Positions 27,572-37,737 of a stretch of 64,000 nt of DNA are shown piece after piece. Position numbers and translations under genes: made by a program. Each line of letters opens with the position of its first letter. Within the stretch, counting starts at the first letter, position 1. Origin of the DNA: Gemmatales bacterium (GTDB taxonomy: Bacteria > Planctomycetota > Planctomycetia > Gemmatales > HRBIN36); assembly GCA_025060195.1 (NCBI GenBank), contig JANXCQ010000023.1, forward strand, positions 1 to 64,000, in the 5' to 3' direction. The notes beneath the pieces are model-generated. The model saw nothing but the letters and a program-made list of their open reading frames with translations. It did not search any database and had not been told where the DNA came from.

Positions 27572-28174
27572 ATGAGCCAAATCCAGAACAATCGCGTCGA
27601 GCTGCCACTTGTTCCGGAATCTGAAACCCCTGTGGACGACATCGTTATTACCGACGTTTACAGAATTCGGGAAGAAGCGCCGCAGGGCGCGAGCGAATCG
27701 GAAGAGGGCGTCTCCGAGGATATGTCGCACTTCACGCTGGAAGAGCGCGTCAGTCGGCTCGAGGATGTGTGCGAGGAATTAGGCCAACGCCTCTTGCGCT
27801 TAGAGTCGCAGTTCGACAAAACTCACAAGATGTTGCAGGAAATGGCCCAAAAACGGCCGAAGACCACGAACGAGCCACGTCCATTATCGCATTCCTCGTG
27901 GCTCGTCGTGGAAATCGGACGCGACTTGGTGTGGACTTGGCACATGTTCCGTGACGTCCGGTATCAGGTGAGTTGGACAACGATCGTCCTCGGATTGGTG
28001 GCGCTGGTCTATCTAACGATCTGGCCTGCGGTGCGTTCCTGGCTTGGTTGGGGTTGGTCTATTCCGATAATCAGTTATGTAGATAATCTGGTGGTGGCGT
28101 ACCTCGGCCTAAAAGCGCTGAGCCGAGAACTTCGTCGCTATGAGGATTTTGTGCGAGAACGAGGACCGAGATGA
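27572..28174 (+). CDS. Coiled-coil membrane protein upstream of pdxJ
   Basis: The 200-residue protein has an acidic N-terminal third, a heptad-like coiled coil around 58-92 ([20 protein letters not shown]), and two hydrophobic helices near 128-150 and 158-178. GGAGGG precedes the ATG at 27572; a GTG two codons earlier falls inside that Shine-Dalgarno region. The stop overlaps the pdxJ start as ATGA, so the two are probably translationally coupled. No known family was recognised. Confidence 0.7.
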   Translation: MSQIQNNRVELPLVPESETPVDDIVITDVYRIREEAPQGASESEEGVSEDMSHFTLEERVSRLEDVCEELGQRLLRLESQFDKTHKMLQEMAQKRPKTTNEPRPLSHSSWLVVEIGRDLVWTWHMFRDVRYQVSWTTIVLGLVALVYLTIWPAVRSWLGWGWSIPIISYVDNLVVAYLGLKALSRELRRYEDFVRERGPR

Positions 28175-28905
28175 TTCGCTTAGGAGTCAATGTTGACCAC
28201 GTGGCAACGGTGCGTCAAGCACGGCGGGCACGTGAACCCGACCCCGTGTGGGCTGCTATGGAGGCGCAGCTCGGAGGAGCCGACGGCATTACCGTGCATC
28301 TCCGCGAGGATCGCCGACACATTCAGGAACGCGATGTGCGCTTGCTGCGGGAACTGGTTGCAGTGCGACTCAACCTGGAAATGAGCCTGGCCGAGGACAT
28401 AGTGCGATTTGCGTGCGAGGTGTGCCCCGACGAAGCCACCATCGTTCCTGAACGGCGCCAGGAGTTGACCACGGAAGGTGGCCTGGACGTGGTAGGTCAT
28501 GAAGACCGGGTACAACAAGTCGTCAAACGTTTACGTGAGCGCGGCATTCTGGTTTCGCTCTTTATCGAGCCGGACGTGCGGCAGATCGAATGCGCCCGAC
28601 TGGTGGGAGCCCAAGCCGTGGAATTTCACACAGGCCGCTATGCTCACGCGTCTAATCCGGAGGAACGGCAACGAGAATTGGAAATGCTCATCGAGGCAGC
28701 TCGCTACGCCCACGAAGCCGGCTTACACGTGCACATGGGGCATGGGCTGAATTACGCTAACGTCTGCGCCATCGCGGCAATTCCCCAAGTAGAAGAACTC
28801 AATATCGGCCACAGCATCGTGGCGCGGGCCATTTTCGTCGGCATGCGCCAGGCGGTCCGCGAAATGAAAGAACTTATTTGCCGCGCCCGCCGACCCGGTG
28901 CGTAA
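28171..28905 (+). CDS. pdxJ: Pyridoxine 5'-phosphate synthase PdxJ
   Basis: It closes the ring of vitamin B6 from 1-deoxyxylulose 5-phosphate and aminoacetone 3-phosphate. The family signs are [14 protein letters not shown] at the N-terminus, [23 protein letters not shown] and HMGHGLNY; the length of 244 residues is typical. It overlaps the preceding membrane protein gene by four bases. A GC-rich stem-loop follows 24 bases after the stop. Confidence 0.95.
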   Translation: MIRLGVNVDHVATVRQARRAREPDPVWAAMEAQLGGADGITVHLREDRRHIQERDVRLLRELVAVRLNLEMSLAEDIVRFACEVCPDEATIVPERRQELTTEGGLDVVGHEDRVQQVVKRLRERGILVSLFIEPDVRQIECARLVGAQAVEFHTGRYAHASNPEERQRELEMLIEAARYAHEAGLHVHMGHGLNYANVCAIAAIPQVEELNIGHSIVARAIFVGMRQAVREMKELICRARRPGA

Positions 28906-28928
28906 ATGTCCCGCGCACTACCTCATTG

Positions 28929-28953
28929 ACGCCGCTCAGTTCTTCAGCGGCGT
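28929..28953 (+). terminator. Stem-loop after pdxJ
   Basis: ACGCCGCT at 28929-28936 pairs perfectly with AGCGGCGT at 28946-28953 around a nine-base loop. It lies between the convergent pdxJ and the DUF3604 gene. No T-run follows, so termination is likely but not canonical. Confidence 0.5.
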
Positions 28954-29087
28954 GCTGGGACCCGCCGACCCGGTACAAAACGCTTCCGCGCCACTGTCAC
29001 TTGGCTGCCGCTACGAAAACACCGGCAGAGCACTGCCGAGAAAGTATGCTTCGTCGCTTATTCGCCCGATGCCGTTAACTAGCCGCG

Positions 29088-31988
29088 CTACTTCGGACGA
29101 TAGGTGATCCAGAGCGGCGAGGCCCAGGCGAGGTTCCCATCGGCCTGTTCAATGCGGACGTAGTAATAGTACGTGTTGCCCGGCTCGGCTTGCAGGTCTG
29201 TATAGGTCAGGCGTATTTCCCGCTGCTTCGGCTGCGCCGAATACACGTAGCGATTGTTACGGATGATGTGAACCTGGGCGATGTCAGCCGTGCCCACCGC
29301 GTGAATCTCCAAGGTGGGTCGCTCGGCGCTCTCGAAAATATCGCCCATCAGATGCGAGCCACTACGCACCACGAGCAGAATGTTATCGGTCGCGGCGTAG
29401 CAGTGGCGCTGGCGAAACGCCTCGATAATTCCCTGCCGCGATTTTTCCGTAACAAACAGAATGCCATAGCTCATATGGGTGCTGACGTGGTCGCTCGAGC
29501 TTTGAAACCCTAAGCGATAGCCTTTTTCCAGCGCATTCCAAACAAAACCCGCTGGACGGAAACCGCCGATCTGGGTCTCCGCCGTGGGCGAACGCGGTGC
29601 ACCGGGATGCTCATAATTGTGGCGATGTCCTTGATAAATTTCAACAACAGGTTCGGCCCAGGGATCATTATCACGCCAGTCGGTACCCATGTCAGTAGCG
29701 CTGGTATGAGAAGCACAGAGTCCGCCGAAGTGTTTCAAATAAGCGTAGAGCAATTTGGTATCCGGCGCGCCTTTCTCCGGGCTGCCCGCCAAGTTGCCCC
29801 GTGGTAGCGGACGAATACCCCGACGAGGTAGAATCACGTTGCGGTGGCCGTTGGGATAAACGCAACTGCGTTCATAGGAGTGCACCGAGACGAAGTACGG
29901 CGGCAAATGAAACAGGTCGGCCGTCTTCTGAATCCGCCACCACATATACTCATGGTGAAAACCGTTGTCATGATCGCCATTCCCCATCCAATCGAGGCGT
30001 CCTGCATCCAGAGCGTAACGCCATGAGTCCTCGAGAGAACCGTCGCCGTCGCGGTGAGCGCTGACTTCCGTGTGCCGATGAAATTCGCCGCGATACAGCG
30101 CATATTTCCGCTGACCCAGCTGCAACTGAAACTCACGCAGTCGGCGAACGTCCTGCAGTTCCCGCTGGTACTCGGCAGTCGGAGCGGAATTCACAGGGGA
30201 ATCGTCGGGCACCAACTGCGGCGGATGCGTTGGTCCGGCGGCATGCAATGTGGCCGCGAACAGGTCGGCTTGCTGCCGATTTTGCGTGCGCAAGCGACCA
30301 TCACCGCTGTAAACGCACAAAACTCCATCTTCATAAGCGACCAGTCCCAGTCGGTTATCTAACAGTCCCGCGGACTGTGCCAATCGGCGCAGCGGCCCCC
30401 AACTTTGGCCATCATAGCGGGTCGCATAGCTATACCACACTTCCCCCGCGCCGCCTGGTAGCGGGTGCATGCGGAAGAATAGCCACACGCCCCCAGCGCG
30501 ATCCACGACCAATTGCGGCAGGCTGCGGTTGCGGACCGCCGATTTTTTCAGGTAACCCTGCAGATCCGCCGCAGGACGGTGTAGCTTGCTGTTAGCCAGA
30601 CATTTCACCTGGACCGTGCGATTGCGGTACAGAGGTGCCCCAAGATTGCCCGTGAGCGGAATTCGCTTGAACTGCTCAGTGGCAAAATCTTTGCCCCAAA
30701 GCTCATCGCCCTGCTCATAAGCGATCCAGACGCGATCCTGAGCATCGCAGACGATATGGGGCCGTGCTTCAAAGGCGGGAGTGGCCGCGATCGCCAGCGC
30801 TTCGCCTAAGCGCTGGCCGGTCTGCGCGTCCAGCACAACCAGACGGACATCATAATTCCCATGTGCGTAAGTATCCCAGGCGAGGTACACGCGTCCGCGG
30901 CGGTCGGCCGTCAGGCTCGGACTCCAATCGTTGGCGTCGCTGTCTGAGATGACCACCGGATCACTCCGCGGTCGACCGTTTTCCAGCACGGTGGCCAGAA
31001 TATCGAACTGTCCCTGACGCCAACTTTGCCAGGCTAACCAGACCCGTCCCGCCGCATCGTTCGTAGCTACGACGTTAAAGTCCGTGCCTGCGGCTGTGGT
31101 CAAGCGTTGGATCGGCGACCATGTCCCTGCGGAAGGAGTATAAACGCGATAATAAATATCCCAATTTCCTTCCCGTTGCTCAGCCCAGGCGACGTAAACT
31201 TGACCGCGACCATCAACCGCCACGGTCGGACGCCAAACGTCGGCAGGATCGTCGCTGACGGGTAAGCCGGGCGACCACGCCTGGCCATCGAATTTCGCCA
31301 GGCGAACCAAATCGCCGTTCCCTTGCGGCTCCAGTTCCTCGAAATTTCCCGCGAGGATGCGTTCTAACACGTATGGTCGACCGGGCAAATATTCGACGTA
31401 AGCCAACCAAACCGTTCCATCGGCACCACGAGCCAACGCCGGAAAATCATCCTCCGTTTGCCGACCGGTGAGGCGCACGCCGCCGGCCTGACGCTGCACC
31501 GCCACTCGCCCCTCTAACAGCACCATCGGCTTATCCACAGGCACATCGCCCAGACGGAAACTGAACGCACCTTGCTCGGTCTTGACCTGGATTTGAGCCG
31601 TGGCAGGCGCATCCACCAGTATCAACAAACTCGGCCGCACTATCCCGCCGTCTTTTTTCTTTTTCTTATCCAGTGTACTACGCGCAATGAAACGCTGGCC
31701 GTCCACGCGGGCCATCGGACCACCGAAGCTGACCTGCATGTCGAGGAGTTTTCCCTCGCTGAGGTGCACCTCGCCGTCCCAGCGCGTGGGCTGTTCGTCC
31801 TTGAGACCAAGTTCGATCTGAACGGCCGTCATCGTCGGAGTCATCGGCACCGCTGACGGCGCAGGCCGCGCAGGACGGGGTGCCTGACTCGATGCACCAT
31901 GCTGCCAAATTCCCTGCAGCACGAAGACCAAACCGAAGACGCCGACCACTCCTGCCAATACAACCCAGCGACGCCCCGCTTGACTCAT
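29088..31988 (-). CDS. Large exported beta-propeller protein with C-terminal DUF3604 (PHP-like) domain
   Basis: The 966-residue protein starts with a signal anchor (about 8-27). Between about 180 and 560 there are repeated blades of the form DxxGxVWLAW (VWLAYVEY, VYVAWAEQ, VWLAWQSW, VYLAWDTY, VWIAYEQG, VWLFFRMH), which suggest a six-bladed propeller. The C-terminal part matches DUF3604: GEFHRHTE, GNGDHD, CASHTSATDMGTDW, VEIYQGHR and SSSDHVSTH supply His/Asp clusters resembling a PHP-type metal centre. Substrate and reaction are unknown. Its ATG overlaps the stop of the upstream gene by four bases (ATGA). Confidence 0.8.
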   Translation of the reverse strand: MSQAGRRWVVLAGVVGVFGLVFVLQGIWQHGASSQAPRPARPAPSAVPMTPTMTAVQIELGLKDEQPTRWDGEVHLSEGKLLDMQVSFGGPMARVDGQRFIARSTLDKKKKKDGGIVRPSLLILVDAPATAQIQVKTEQGAFSFRLGDVPVDKPMVLLEGRVAVQRQAGGVRLTGRQTEDDFPALARGADGTVWLAYVEYLPGRPYVLERILAGNFEELEPQGNGDLVRLAKFDGQAWSPGLPVSDDPADVWRPTVAVDGRGQVYVAWAEQREGNWDIYYRVYTPSAGTWSPIQRLTTAAGTDFNVVATNDAAGRVWLAWQSWRQGQFDILATVLENGRPRSDPVVISDSDANDWSPSLTADRRGRVYLAWDTYAHGNYDVRLVVLDAQTGQRLGEALAIAATPAFEARPHIVCDAQDRVWIAYEQGDELWGKDFATEQFKRIPLTGNLGAPLYRNRTVQVKCLANSKLHRPAADLQGYLKKSAVRNRSLPQLVVDRAGGVWLFFRMHPLPGGAGEVWYSYATRYDGQSWGPLRRLAQSAGLLDNRLGLVAYEDGVLCVYSGDGRLRTQNRQQADLFAATLHAAGPTHPPQLVPDDSPVNSAPTAEYQRELQDVRRLREFQLQLGQRKYALYRGEFHRHTEVSAHRDGDGSLEDSWRYALDAGRLDWMGNGDHDNGFHHEYMWWRIQKTADLFHLPPYFVSVHSYERSCVYPNGHRNVILPRRGIRPLPRGNLAGSPEKGAPDTKLLYAYLKHFGGLCASHTSATDMGTDWRDNDPWAEPVVEIYQGHRHNYEHPGAPRSPTAETQIGGFRPAGFVWNALEKGYRLGFQSSSDHVSTHMSYGILFVTEKSRQGIIEAFRQRHCYAATDNILLVVRSGSHLMGDIFESAERPTLEIHAVGTADIAQVHIIRNNRYVYSAQPKQREIRLTYTDLQAEPGNTYYYYVRIEQADGNLAWASPLWITYRPK

Positions 31989-32533
31989 GGAACTTCCTCC
32001 TCGTCCGCATCCTGGTCTTCGACCCGCCCACTCCCACCAGCGGTCCGAGTTGATTCATTTTCGCGACCACGACTCAGGTCTGCTTCCTCCCCGATCCGCG
32101 TCCCCGGCGCGATCACGGCTCGTTCCGGCGGTAGTTCAGTCACCTGCACCAAATGCCACGCTCTGCCACGTCGCACCCAATCGTAGCGCACGGGATAAAT
32201 CCAGCCATCCCGGCCCTGTTCGTGCACCACGAACCGCGCTGTGTCAGACTCGACCTGCTGTTCGACGATAACCCAACTCACTGCCTGAAGCAAACGCCTG
32301 CGTACACCGTATAACAGCGCATCGCCTCGCTCGCGCAACGGTGCATCCAACAGTGCTAGGAAAGCCATGCGGTTTTCCTGAAGTACTGCCTCACGAAACT
32401 CCCGCATGCGTGCCAGGGGATCATCCTCCGAAATCGCCAACGAACCCCAGCGTCGCGGCAAGTCCGCTATCAGAGCAAACACCACCAGCGCCACCAAGAC
32501 CGCTCCCAGGATCCGCAGTTTAGCGGCTAACAT
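31985..32533 (-). CDS. Membrane-anchored hypothetical partner of the DUF3604 protein
   Basis: The 182-residue protein has an N-terminal membrane segment (about 6-23), a helical middle (DPLARMREFREAVLQENRMAFLALL) and a beta-rich part with WIYPVRYDWVRRGRAWHLVQV, which resembles nuclear-transport-factor-2-like or DUF4878-like folds; its tail is acidic. GGAGG precedes the ATG at 32533, eleven codons inside the longest frame. The ATGA overlap with the downstream exoprotein gene indicates coupled translation and a possible shared function, not further defined. Confidence 0.65.
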   Translation of the reverse strand: MLAAKLRILGAVLVALVVFALIADLPRRWGSLAISEDDPLARMREFREAVLQENRMAFLALLDAPLRERGDALLYGVRRRLLQAVSWVIVEQQVESDTARFVVHEQGRDGWIYPVRYDWVRRGRAWHLVQVTELPPERAVIAPGTRIGEEADLSRGRENESTRTAGGSGRVEDQDADEEEVP

Positions 32534-32976
32534 ACGCCTGCCTCCTGTCCAGTAAGTTACTAACACCGTTGCGAGCGCACAAGACCCATTCCTGCGCGTT
32601 TTAATAAGCCGGAGTGCTCGCTCGCCGTCCTCGCTTTGGCCAAGCTAGATTAAGCCGCAGATGACGCAGATGAACGCAGAGCTAACAGCTAGGCGGAATC
32701 GGTAGCGAAATGGGGGCCCGTTGCACAGGTTTTCGCTGGCGCCAAGAATAAACTGAAGATGACGCCGAGGAACGCACACAGGCGCGGACTTAGCATGCCC
32801 GCCAAGGACGCCGTTTGTCAAGTTGCTGAAAAGCGCGTCGAAGTAGGATTCCAGCTGGCGTGCTTCAAGCTAATAATTACCTAATGGACTGGACTTAGCG
32901 GCACGATGCCACGGTCTGGAGCGATGAGTAAGCATCAAGAGGGTAGCCCGTCCCCACAGGCGGAGGGCAGTATATC
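32534..32976. other. Gap with short tandem repeat remnant
   Basis: About 440 bases between divergent genes. It contains the GCAGATGAC/GCAGATGAAC/GCAGA tandem at 32657-32680, described separately, and the upstream region of the radical SAM gene. No gene was recognised. Confidence 0.4.
32651..32680. repeat. Short tandem GCAGATGAAC-type repeat
   Basis: Starting with TAAGCCGCAG, the units GCAGATGAC, GCAGATGAAC and GCAGA follow each other. This resembles the CGCAGATGAACGCAGAT-like repeats I remember as dispersed in planctomycete and related genomes; the link is from memory. Confidence 0.35.
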
Positions 32977-34866
32977 ATGCTCAACACGGCCCTGAAAGAG
33001 GCAGTAACTCGGTTCCTGCATCGTGTGCAGAAACCCGCCCAGTACTTGGGCGGCGAATGGAATAGCGTGGTCAAAGACCATCGGCAAGTCCGTGGCAAGC
33101 TCTGTTTGTCCTTTGCCGACACGTACATCTTGGGCATGAGCCACCATGGTTTGCAGGTGCTCTACACCATCATGAACAATGATCCCCAATGGGCCTGCGA
33201 ACGCGCCTTTACTCCCTGGCTCGATTTTGAAAGCGAACTGCGGCAACGCGGCCTGCCGCTCTACAGTCTGGAGACATTCACGCCGCTCCGCGAATTCGAC
33301 TTACTCGGCTTCAGCCTGCAATACGAAGTATGCTACACGAACATCCTCACCATGCTCGATCTGGGTGGCGTGCCCTTGCACAGCAATGAACGCACCATGG
33401 ATGACCCGCTGGTCATCTGCGGTGGGCCTGGCGCCCAGAACCCCGAACTATTAGCACCCTTTGTTGACGTCTTCGTCCTGGGCGATGGCGAGGAAAGTCT
33501 GCCCTGGCTCATGGACCGCTGGATGACCCTGAAAGAGCGGGCCCGTAGCCGCTATGGCCGCATGTCCACGGAGCAATCGCAACAAGTGCGGCGCGAACTG
33601 ATAGCCGAACTCGTCGCCTCGGTGCCCGAAGGTGGTTGGCCCCCCTGGGCTTATGCCCCGATGTTTTACGAATTCGACTATAACCCCGACGGCACCATCC
33701 GGCGGCTGCGTCGCACGCGCGCCGACGTCCCGGAGCAAATCTACGCCTGCATCCTCCGGAAGGATTTCGACGAAGTTCCGCTCCCCGCGCGACCGATCGT
33801 CTCGAACGTCGAAACGACTCACGACCGCATCCCCATCGAAATCATGCGGGGTTGTCCCTGGCAGTGCCGATTCTGTCAATCCACGGTCATCAAAAGGCCG
33901 ATCCGCATCCGCTCCGTCGAATGCATCGTCCGCTCGGCCCTGGAAGCGTATCGTAACACGGGCTACAACGAAATCAGTTTGCTCAGCCTGAGTTCCAGCG
34001 ATTACCCGTACTTCGAAGAGTTAGTCAAGCGGATGCACGAAGTGTTCACGCCGCTGGGCGTCAACGTTTCCTTGCCGAGCCTGCGCGTGAATCACCAGCT
34101 CCGCAGCTTACCGAAACTGGTCAAAGGCGTACGGAATCACGGCCTAACGTTAGCGCCCGAAGTAGCCCGAAACGACATGCGTGAGCAGATTCGCAAACCG
34201 GTCCGTAACGAAGACCTCTACGAAGGTTGCCGACAAGCCTTCGCCAACGGTTGGCGGCGGGTCAAACTGTACTTCATGTGCGGACTGCCCGGCGAACGCC
34301 GCGTGGACCTCGACGGGATTGTCGAGATGGCCGAGACCATTGCCCGTATCGGCAAGGAAGTGATGGGCCGCTACGCTGAAGTGACCGCTAGCGTATCGAA
34401 CTTCGTCCCCAAACCGCATACGCCTTACCAATGGAACGGGATGGCCAGTCGCGAATACCTCGAGTGGGCCGGGGAATATCTGCAAAGCCGAAAACGCCTC
34501 CGCAGTGTCCGGATTAAGCAACACGACATCGAACGCAGTCTCCTCGAAGGACTCCTTACGCGAGGCGACCGACGTATTGCACCAGTGATTGAACAAGCCT
34601 GGCGGCGCGGGGCACGTCTAGACGCCTGGGACGAATGTTTCAAACCGCAAATCTGGTGGCGCGTAGTGCAGGACCTCGGCATTGACTTCGCCTTTTACGT
34701 GCACCGTCAACGTCCCGTGTCGGAGATTCTTCCCTGGGACCATATTCTGGTGAAGATGAGCCGCGATTGGCTAGCCAAGGAACATCTCCGCAGCGTCCAG
34801 CAATTGGAAGTGCTGCAAAACGCCACTGAAGATTTACCCAGCCCCCAATTTGTCGGCCGCCCATAA
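32977..34866 (+). CDS. B12-binding-type radical SAM protein (TIGR03960-like)
   Basis: The 629-residue protein begins with a B12-binding-like domain without an obvious cobalamin His motif (ADTYILGMSHHGLQVLY, then VICGGPGAQNPE and VFVLGDGEE). The radical SAM centre is C293, C297, C300 in RGCPWQCRFCQ, the CxxxCxxC pattern for a 4Fe-4S cluster, followed by ISLLSLSSSDY and a C-terminal domain with NFVPKPHTPYQW. This arrangement fits the TIGR03960 group, whose reaction is unknown to me. GGAGGG lies before the ATG. It stands alone; no partner of the short TIGR03936 type follows. Confidence 0.8.
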   Translation: MLNTALKEAVTRFLHRVQKPAQYLGGEWNSVVKDHRQVRGKLCLSFADTYILGMSHHGLQVLYTIMNNDPQWACERAFTPWLDFESELRQRGLPLYSLETFTPLREFDLLGFSLQYEVCYTNILTMLDLGGVPLHSNERTMDDPLVICGGPGAQNPELLAPFVDVFVLGDGEESLPWLMDRWMTLKERARSRYGRMSTEQSQQVRRELIAELVASVPEGGWPPWAYAPMFYEFDYNPDGTIRRLRRTRADVPEQIYACILRKDFDEVPLPARPIVSNVETTHDRIPIEIMRGCPWQCRFCQSTVIKRPIRIRSVECIVRSALEAYRNTGYNEISLLSLSSSDYPYFEELVKRMHEVFTPLGVNVSLPSLRVNHQLRSLPKLVKGVRNHGLTLAPEVARNDMREQIRKPVRNEDLYEGCRQAFANGWRRVKLYFMCGLPGERRVDLDGIVEMAETIARIGKEVMGRYAEVTASVSNFVPKPHTPYQWNGMASREYLEWAGEYLQSRKRLRSVRIKQHDIERSLLEGLLTRGDRRIAPVIEQAWRRGARLDAWDECFKPQIWWRVVQDLGIDFAFYVHRQRPVSEILPWDHILVKMSRDWLAKEHLRSVQQLEVLQNATEDLPSPQFVGRP

Positions 34867-36858
34867 CCGCTCCTCTCGCCCCACTTGTCGCGCCACATCC
34901 CTTAGCGGAACTGTCCAAGACACCAGCCCTGGACATCCTGTGTCCTACACTACGAGTCCGTAATCCTATTTAGGCCTAACTATTGTCCGATATCGGGCAG
35001 TAGTACACTAGTGCTGGGTGAACTCACGCTGTTTTCGGCGTCATGCGAGCCCATCGGAGAACACGATTCGGTGCGTCCGAGGCAGAGGTTTCCTGCGCGT
35101 ATTTTATATGGTTCGGCAAAATCGAGCCTTTATAATAAATTAGTTGGTCAGCCGTAACAAGTCTAGCACCTTTCAAATCGGGCATTGACCCCAGACGTAT
35201 TCGATCACAGGTTCAATCGGCAATTAGCCAAGCAACGTAGCTCTGACAGATACCGCTCTTGGCACATTCGGGAAGCCCTCGCGGTCGGAGTGCGATACAG
35301 ATTCTTTGCCGAAAACGGTTTCAGCGCGACCACAAGCTATGTGGTGACTTTAGAGAGCATCGCTTGTTTGCGTTACGACTTTGTCCCAGGCACGTTACTT
35401 GACGAACCGGGCGATTATGGATACGCTTAGGGTATCAGCTTATCTGCTAACAATTTCACAACTAGCGTTATTTGGCGTATGACCTATTAGCCACGGCCAA
35501 GGAAGCGCGCACCGCAGTACTTCTGAACGCCCTTTTCAGTAGGCAACTGAGTTTCCCAAGTGCTGTGCGCCGCAGCCCGAGGTGTGGCATCGGTTGTTTC
35601 TCAGCAGTTAAAACCCTGGACGGCTACTATTCTCGGATTCTCCAGCAGTTGCCGAATTTAGTCTAGGGCTTGGAACTGGCATTGAGTAGCGAGTTGGATC
35701 GGCTGCGTGACTTCGCGGGCGGCGATAAGAGAGCGCTCGAACTCTATCAGTCGTTCCGCGACCCGCAGAGCTTTCCGCGCCGCGACCTGCAAGAGTTCCC
35801 GTTCATGGCGGTCGGCCCGGTCTCTCCACTCGCGTTCTCGGGTAAGCCCATTTTCTTCACGGCCTTCACCAATTCGGCCGATTTCCTGCGCGTTAATGGC
35901 TTCTGCACCACAGCCAACCAGCATGTCTTAACGTTTAAACCCATCGCCCCGGCCTCTAACGCGCGTCCAACGATCAGCTAATGGCCGATTCCTTTCTCAG
36001 CGACCTCCGGCACATAAAGCAGAATCGTGTCTCATCCTAGCCGGTTTGACAACAGGAACCAAACAGTACGCCGAAGCAAGAAGTAAATAATATTAGTTTA
36101 GCAGTTGGTTCGGACCGATCTGCTTAGGTTGCTTTCGCATAGATGCGTCAATAATCGGCTTCCACCCACGAAGCCCAATTACTCTCGATACCAATTGACG
36201 TTCGTTTGCTGACGTTAAGGCGAACCGACCTATACGCGAGGACCTTGACGCTAACGTACTTGCCATCCCTTAAATTCCGAGGCTGTCATCGGCGGCATAA
36301 ACAGCTGCATCGAGGTCGGACATCAACGTCCATGGGAAATCCCTTCGACATGTAGGCTATAATGGAGGATAATAACACTTGGTTCCCGAACACGCCTGAA
36401 AATATTATCATGTTGCGCTTCCAAGGATGTCTTTAAACTCGCCAAGTAGGCTCATGGGCAGAAGTGTTGCCCTTCTTGAATTAAGCTCTTTCTGAAGTTT
36501 TTTATGGGACATAGGCAAAACGTCCGTTGCGATCGGGCAAGATCGCGATTTTGCCGTAAAGTTCAACATGCAAAGTTGCACAAAGTGCTCGCGTGCTCGG
36601 CCAAAGTGACGATAACTAGTCGCAACCGATATTACTAAAAACGCTTTCGTGAAGTTGTGGTGCCCATCCGCGACAGAACTGATCTCAGCAGAAAATGCAT
36701 CACCTTACAGAGTTGTATGGAAAGCATGAACGAGCCCATGCGGCGGGGCAACCGCACTGCTAGTGCATGGACTTAGGCAAAAGACAACTGGACCAAACGG
36801 ATACGAGGCAGAAGTTGATTAACTCGGCGACGCTCCCATTGACGATGTGCCGAGTTGC
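34867..36858. other. 2 kb gene-poor stretch between the radical SAM gene and parB
   Basis: The frames present are short and lack Shine-Dalgarno sequence and family resemblance. A weak stem-loop (TGTCCA 34912-34917, TGGACA 34930-34935) follows the radical SAM stop. The block 35670-35960 is visibly richer in G and C than its surroundings and is open in several frames, as if a gene fragment had survived there; I could not identify it. No RNA gene or insertion sequence was recognised. Confidence 0.45.
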
Positions 36859-37737
36859 TTAGCGGCGAAGTAAGTCGAGTAACCGCTCGAAATCCTCGTT
36901 ATTTTGGAAATGAAGCACGATTTGGCCTTTCTCCTTGCCACGGAGTCGAATGTCCACGCGTGTGGCCAGGCGTTGGCGGAGCTCGTTTTCGATGGCTTGC
37001 ACATGGGGCGTTTTGTAAGACGATGTTTGGCTTTCCGTGGCAGGTCTGGATGGGGAAGCAGTGCTCTCTGCTTCTTGCCGAACCAGGTGCTCAACCGCAC
37101 GCACTGACAGGCCGTTGGCAATAATTTGCCGACACAGTTCTTCCTGACGTTGTGGGTCGTGCAAGCCTAGTAAGGCACGAGCATGCCCGAAACTGATTTG
37201 ACCCATGCGGAGGGCTTCTTGCACGGCCGGAGGCAAGTCCAGGAGCCGGATAAAGTTGGTGACAGTGGACCGATCCATGCCGAGCCGGCGTGCTAATTCT
37301 TCGTGAGTAACACCGTAGCGCTGACAATATTCGGCGAACCCCTGGGCCTTTTCAAGGGGATTCAGGTCGGTGCGGTGGAGGTTTTCAATGAGCGCAGCCT
37401 CGAAGACCAGCTGGTCGTTGAAATCGACAATGCGAACGGGAATTTCTTTCCATCCCGCTTCGCGTGCAGCGCGCAACCGTCGTTCGCCGACCACTACTTG
37501 ATAGCCACGGTTGGTGGGACGCACGAGAATGGGCTGAAGCAAGCCGTGGGTCTCGAGACTCTGTTTCAGAGCCTGAAGCGCTTGGGGATCGACATCTTTG
37601 CGGGGCTGGAATGGGTTGGCCTCGATCTGTTCGATGGGGACGCAGAGGATAGATTGGGCCGGCTGTTCTGCTTCATGTTTTTCCACCGCGCCCAATAGCG
37701 CTTCAAGACCTTTCCCTAATCGCTTTTTGTCGTTCAC
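36859..37737 (-). CDS. parB: Chromosome partitioning protein ParB
   Basis: ParB is a CTP-dependent clamp that loads on parS and spreads along origin-proximal DNA. The 292-residue protein has the N-terminal KRLGKGLEALLG peptide (ParA-contacting in relatives), the CTP-binding domain with NPFQPRK, GERRLRA and ENLHRTDLNPLEKA, then the HTH (THEELARRLGMDRSTVTNFIRLL) and a C-terminal dimerisation segment. The GTG at 37737 has GGGGAGG upstream and begins directly at the conserved peptide, so it is preferred to the GTG at 37764. No parA or soj gene lies beside it. A parS site is located about 500 bases upstream. Confidence 0.93.
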   Translation of the reverse strand: MNDKKRLGKGLEALLGAVEKHEAEQPAQSILCVPIEQIEANPFQPRKDVDPQALQALKQSLETHGLLQPILVRPTNRGYQVVVGERRLRAAREAGWKEIPVRIVDFNDQLVFEAALIENLHRTDLNPLEKAQGFAEYCQRYGVTHEELARRLGMDRSTVTNFIRLLDLPPAVQEALRMGQISFGHARALLGLHDPQRQEELCRQIIANGLSVRAVEHLVRQEAESTASPSRPATESQTSSYKTPHVQAIENELRQRLATRVDIRLRGKEKGQIVLHFQNNEDFERLLDLLRR

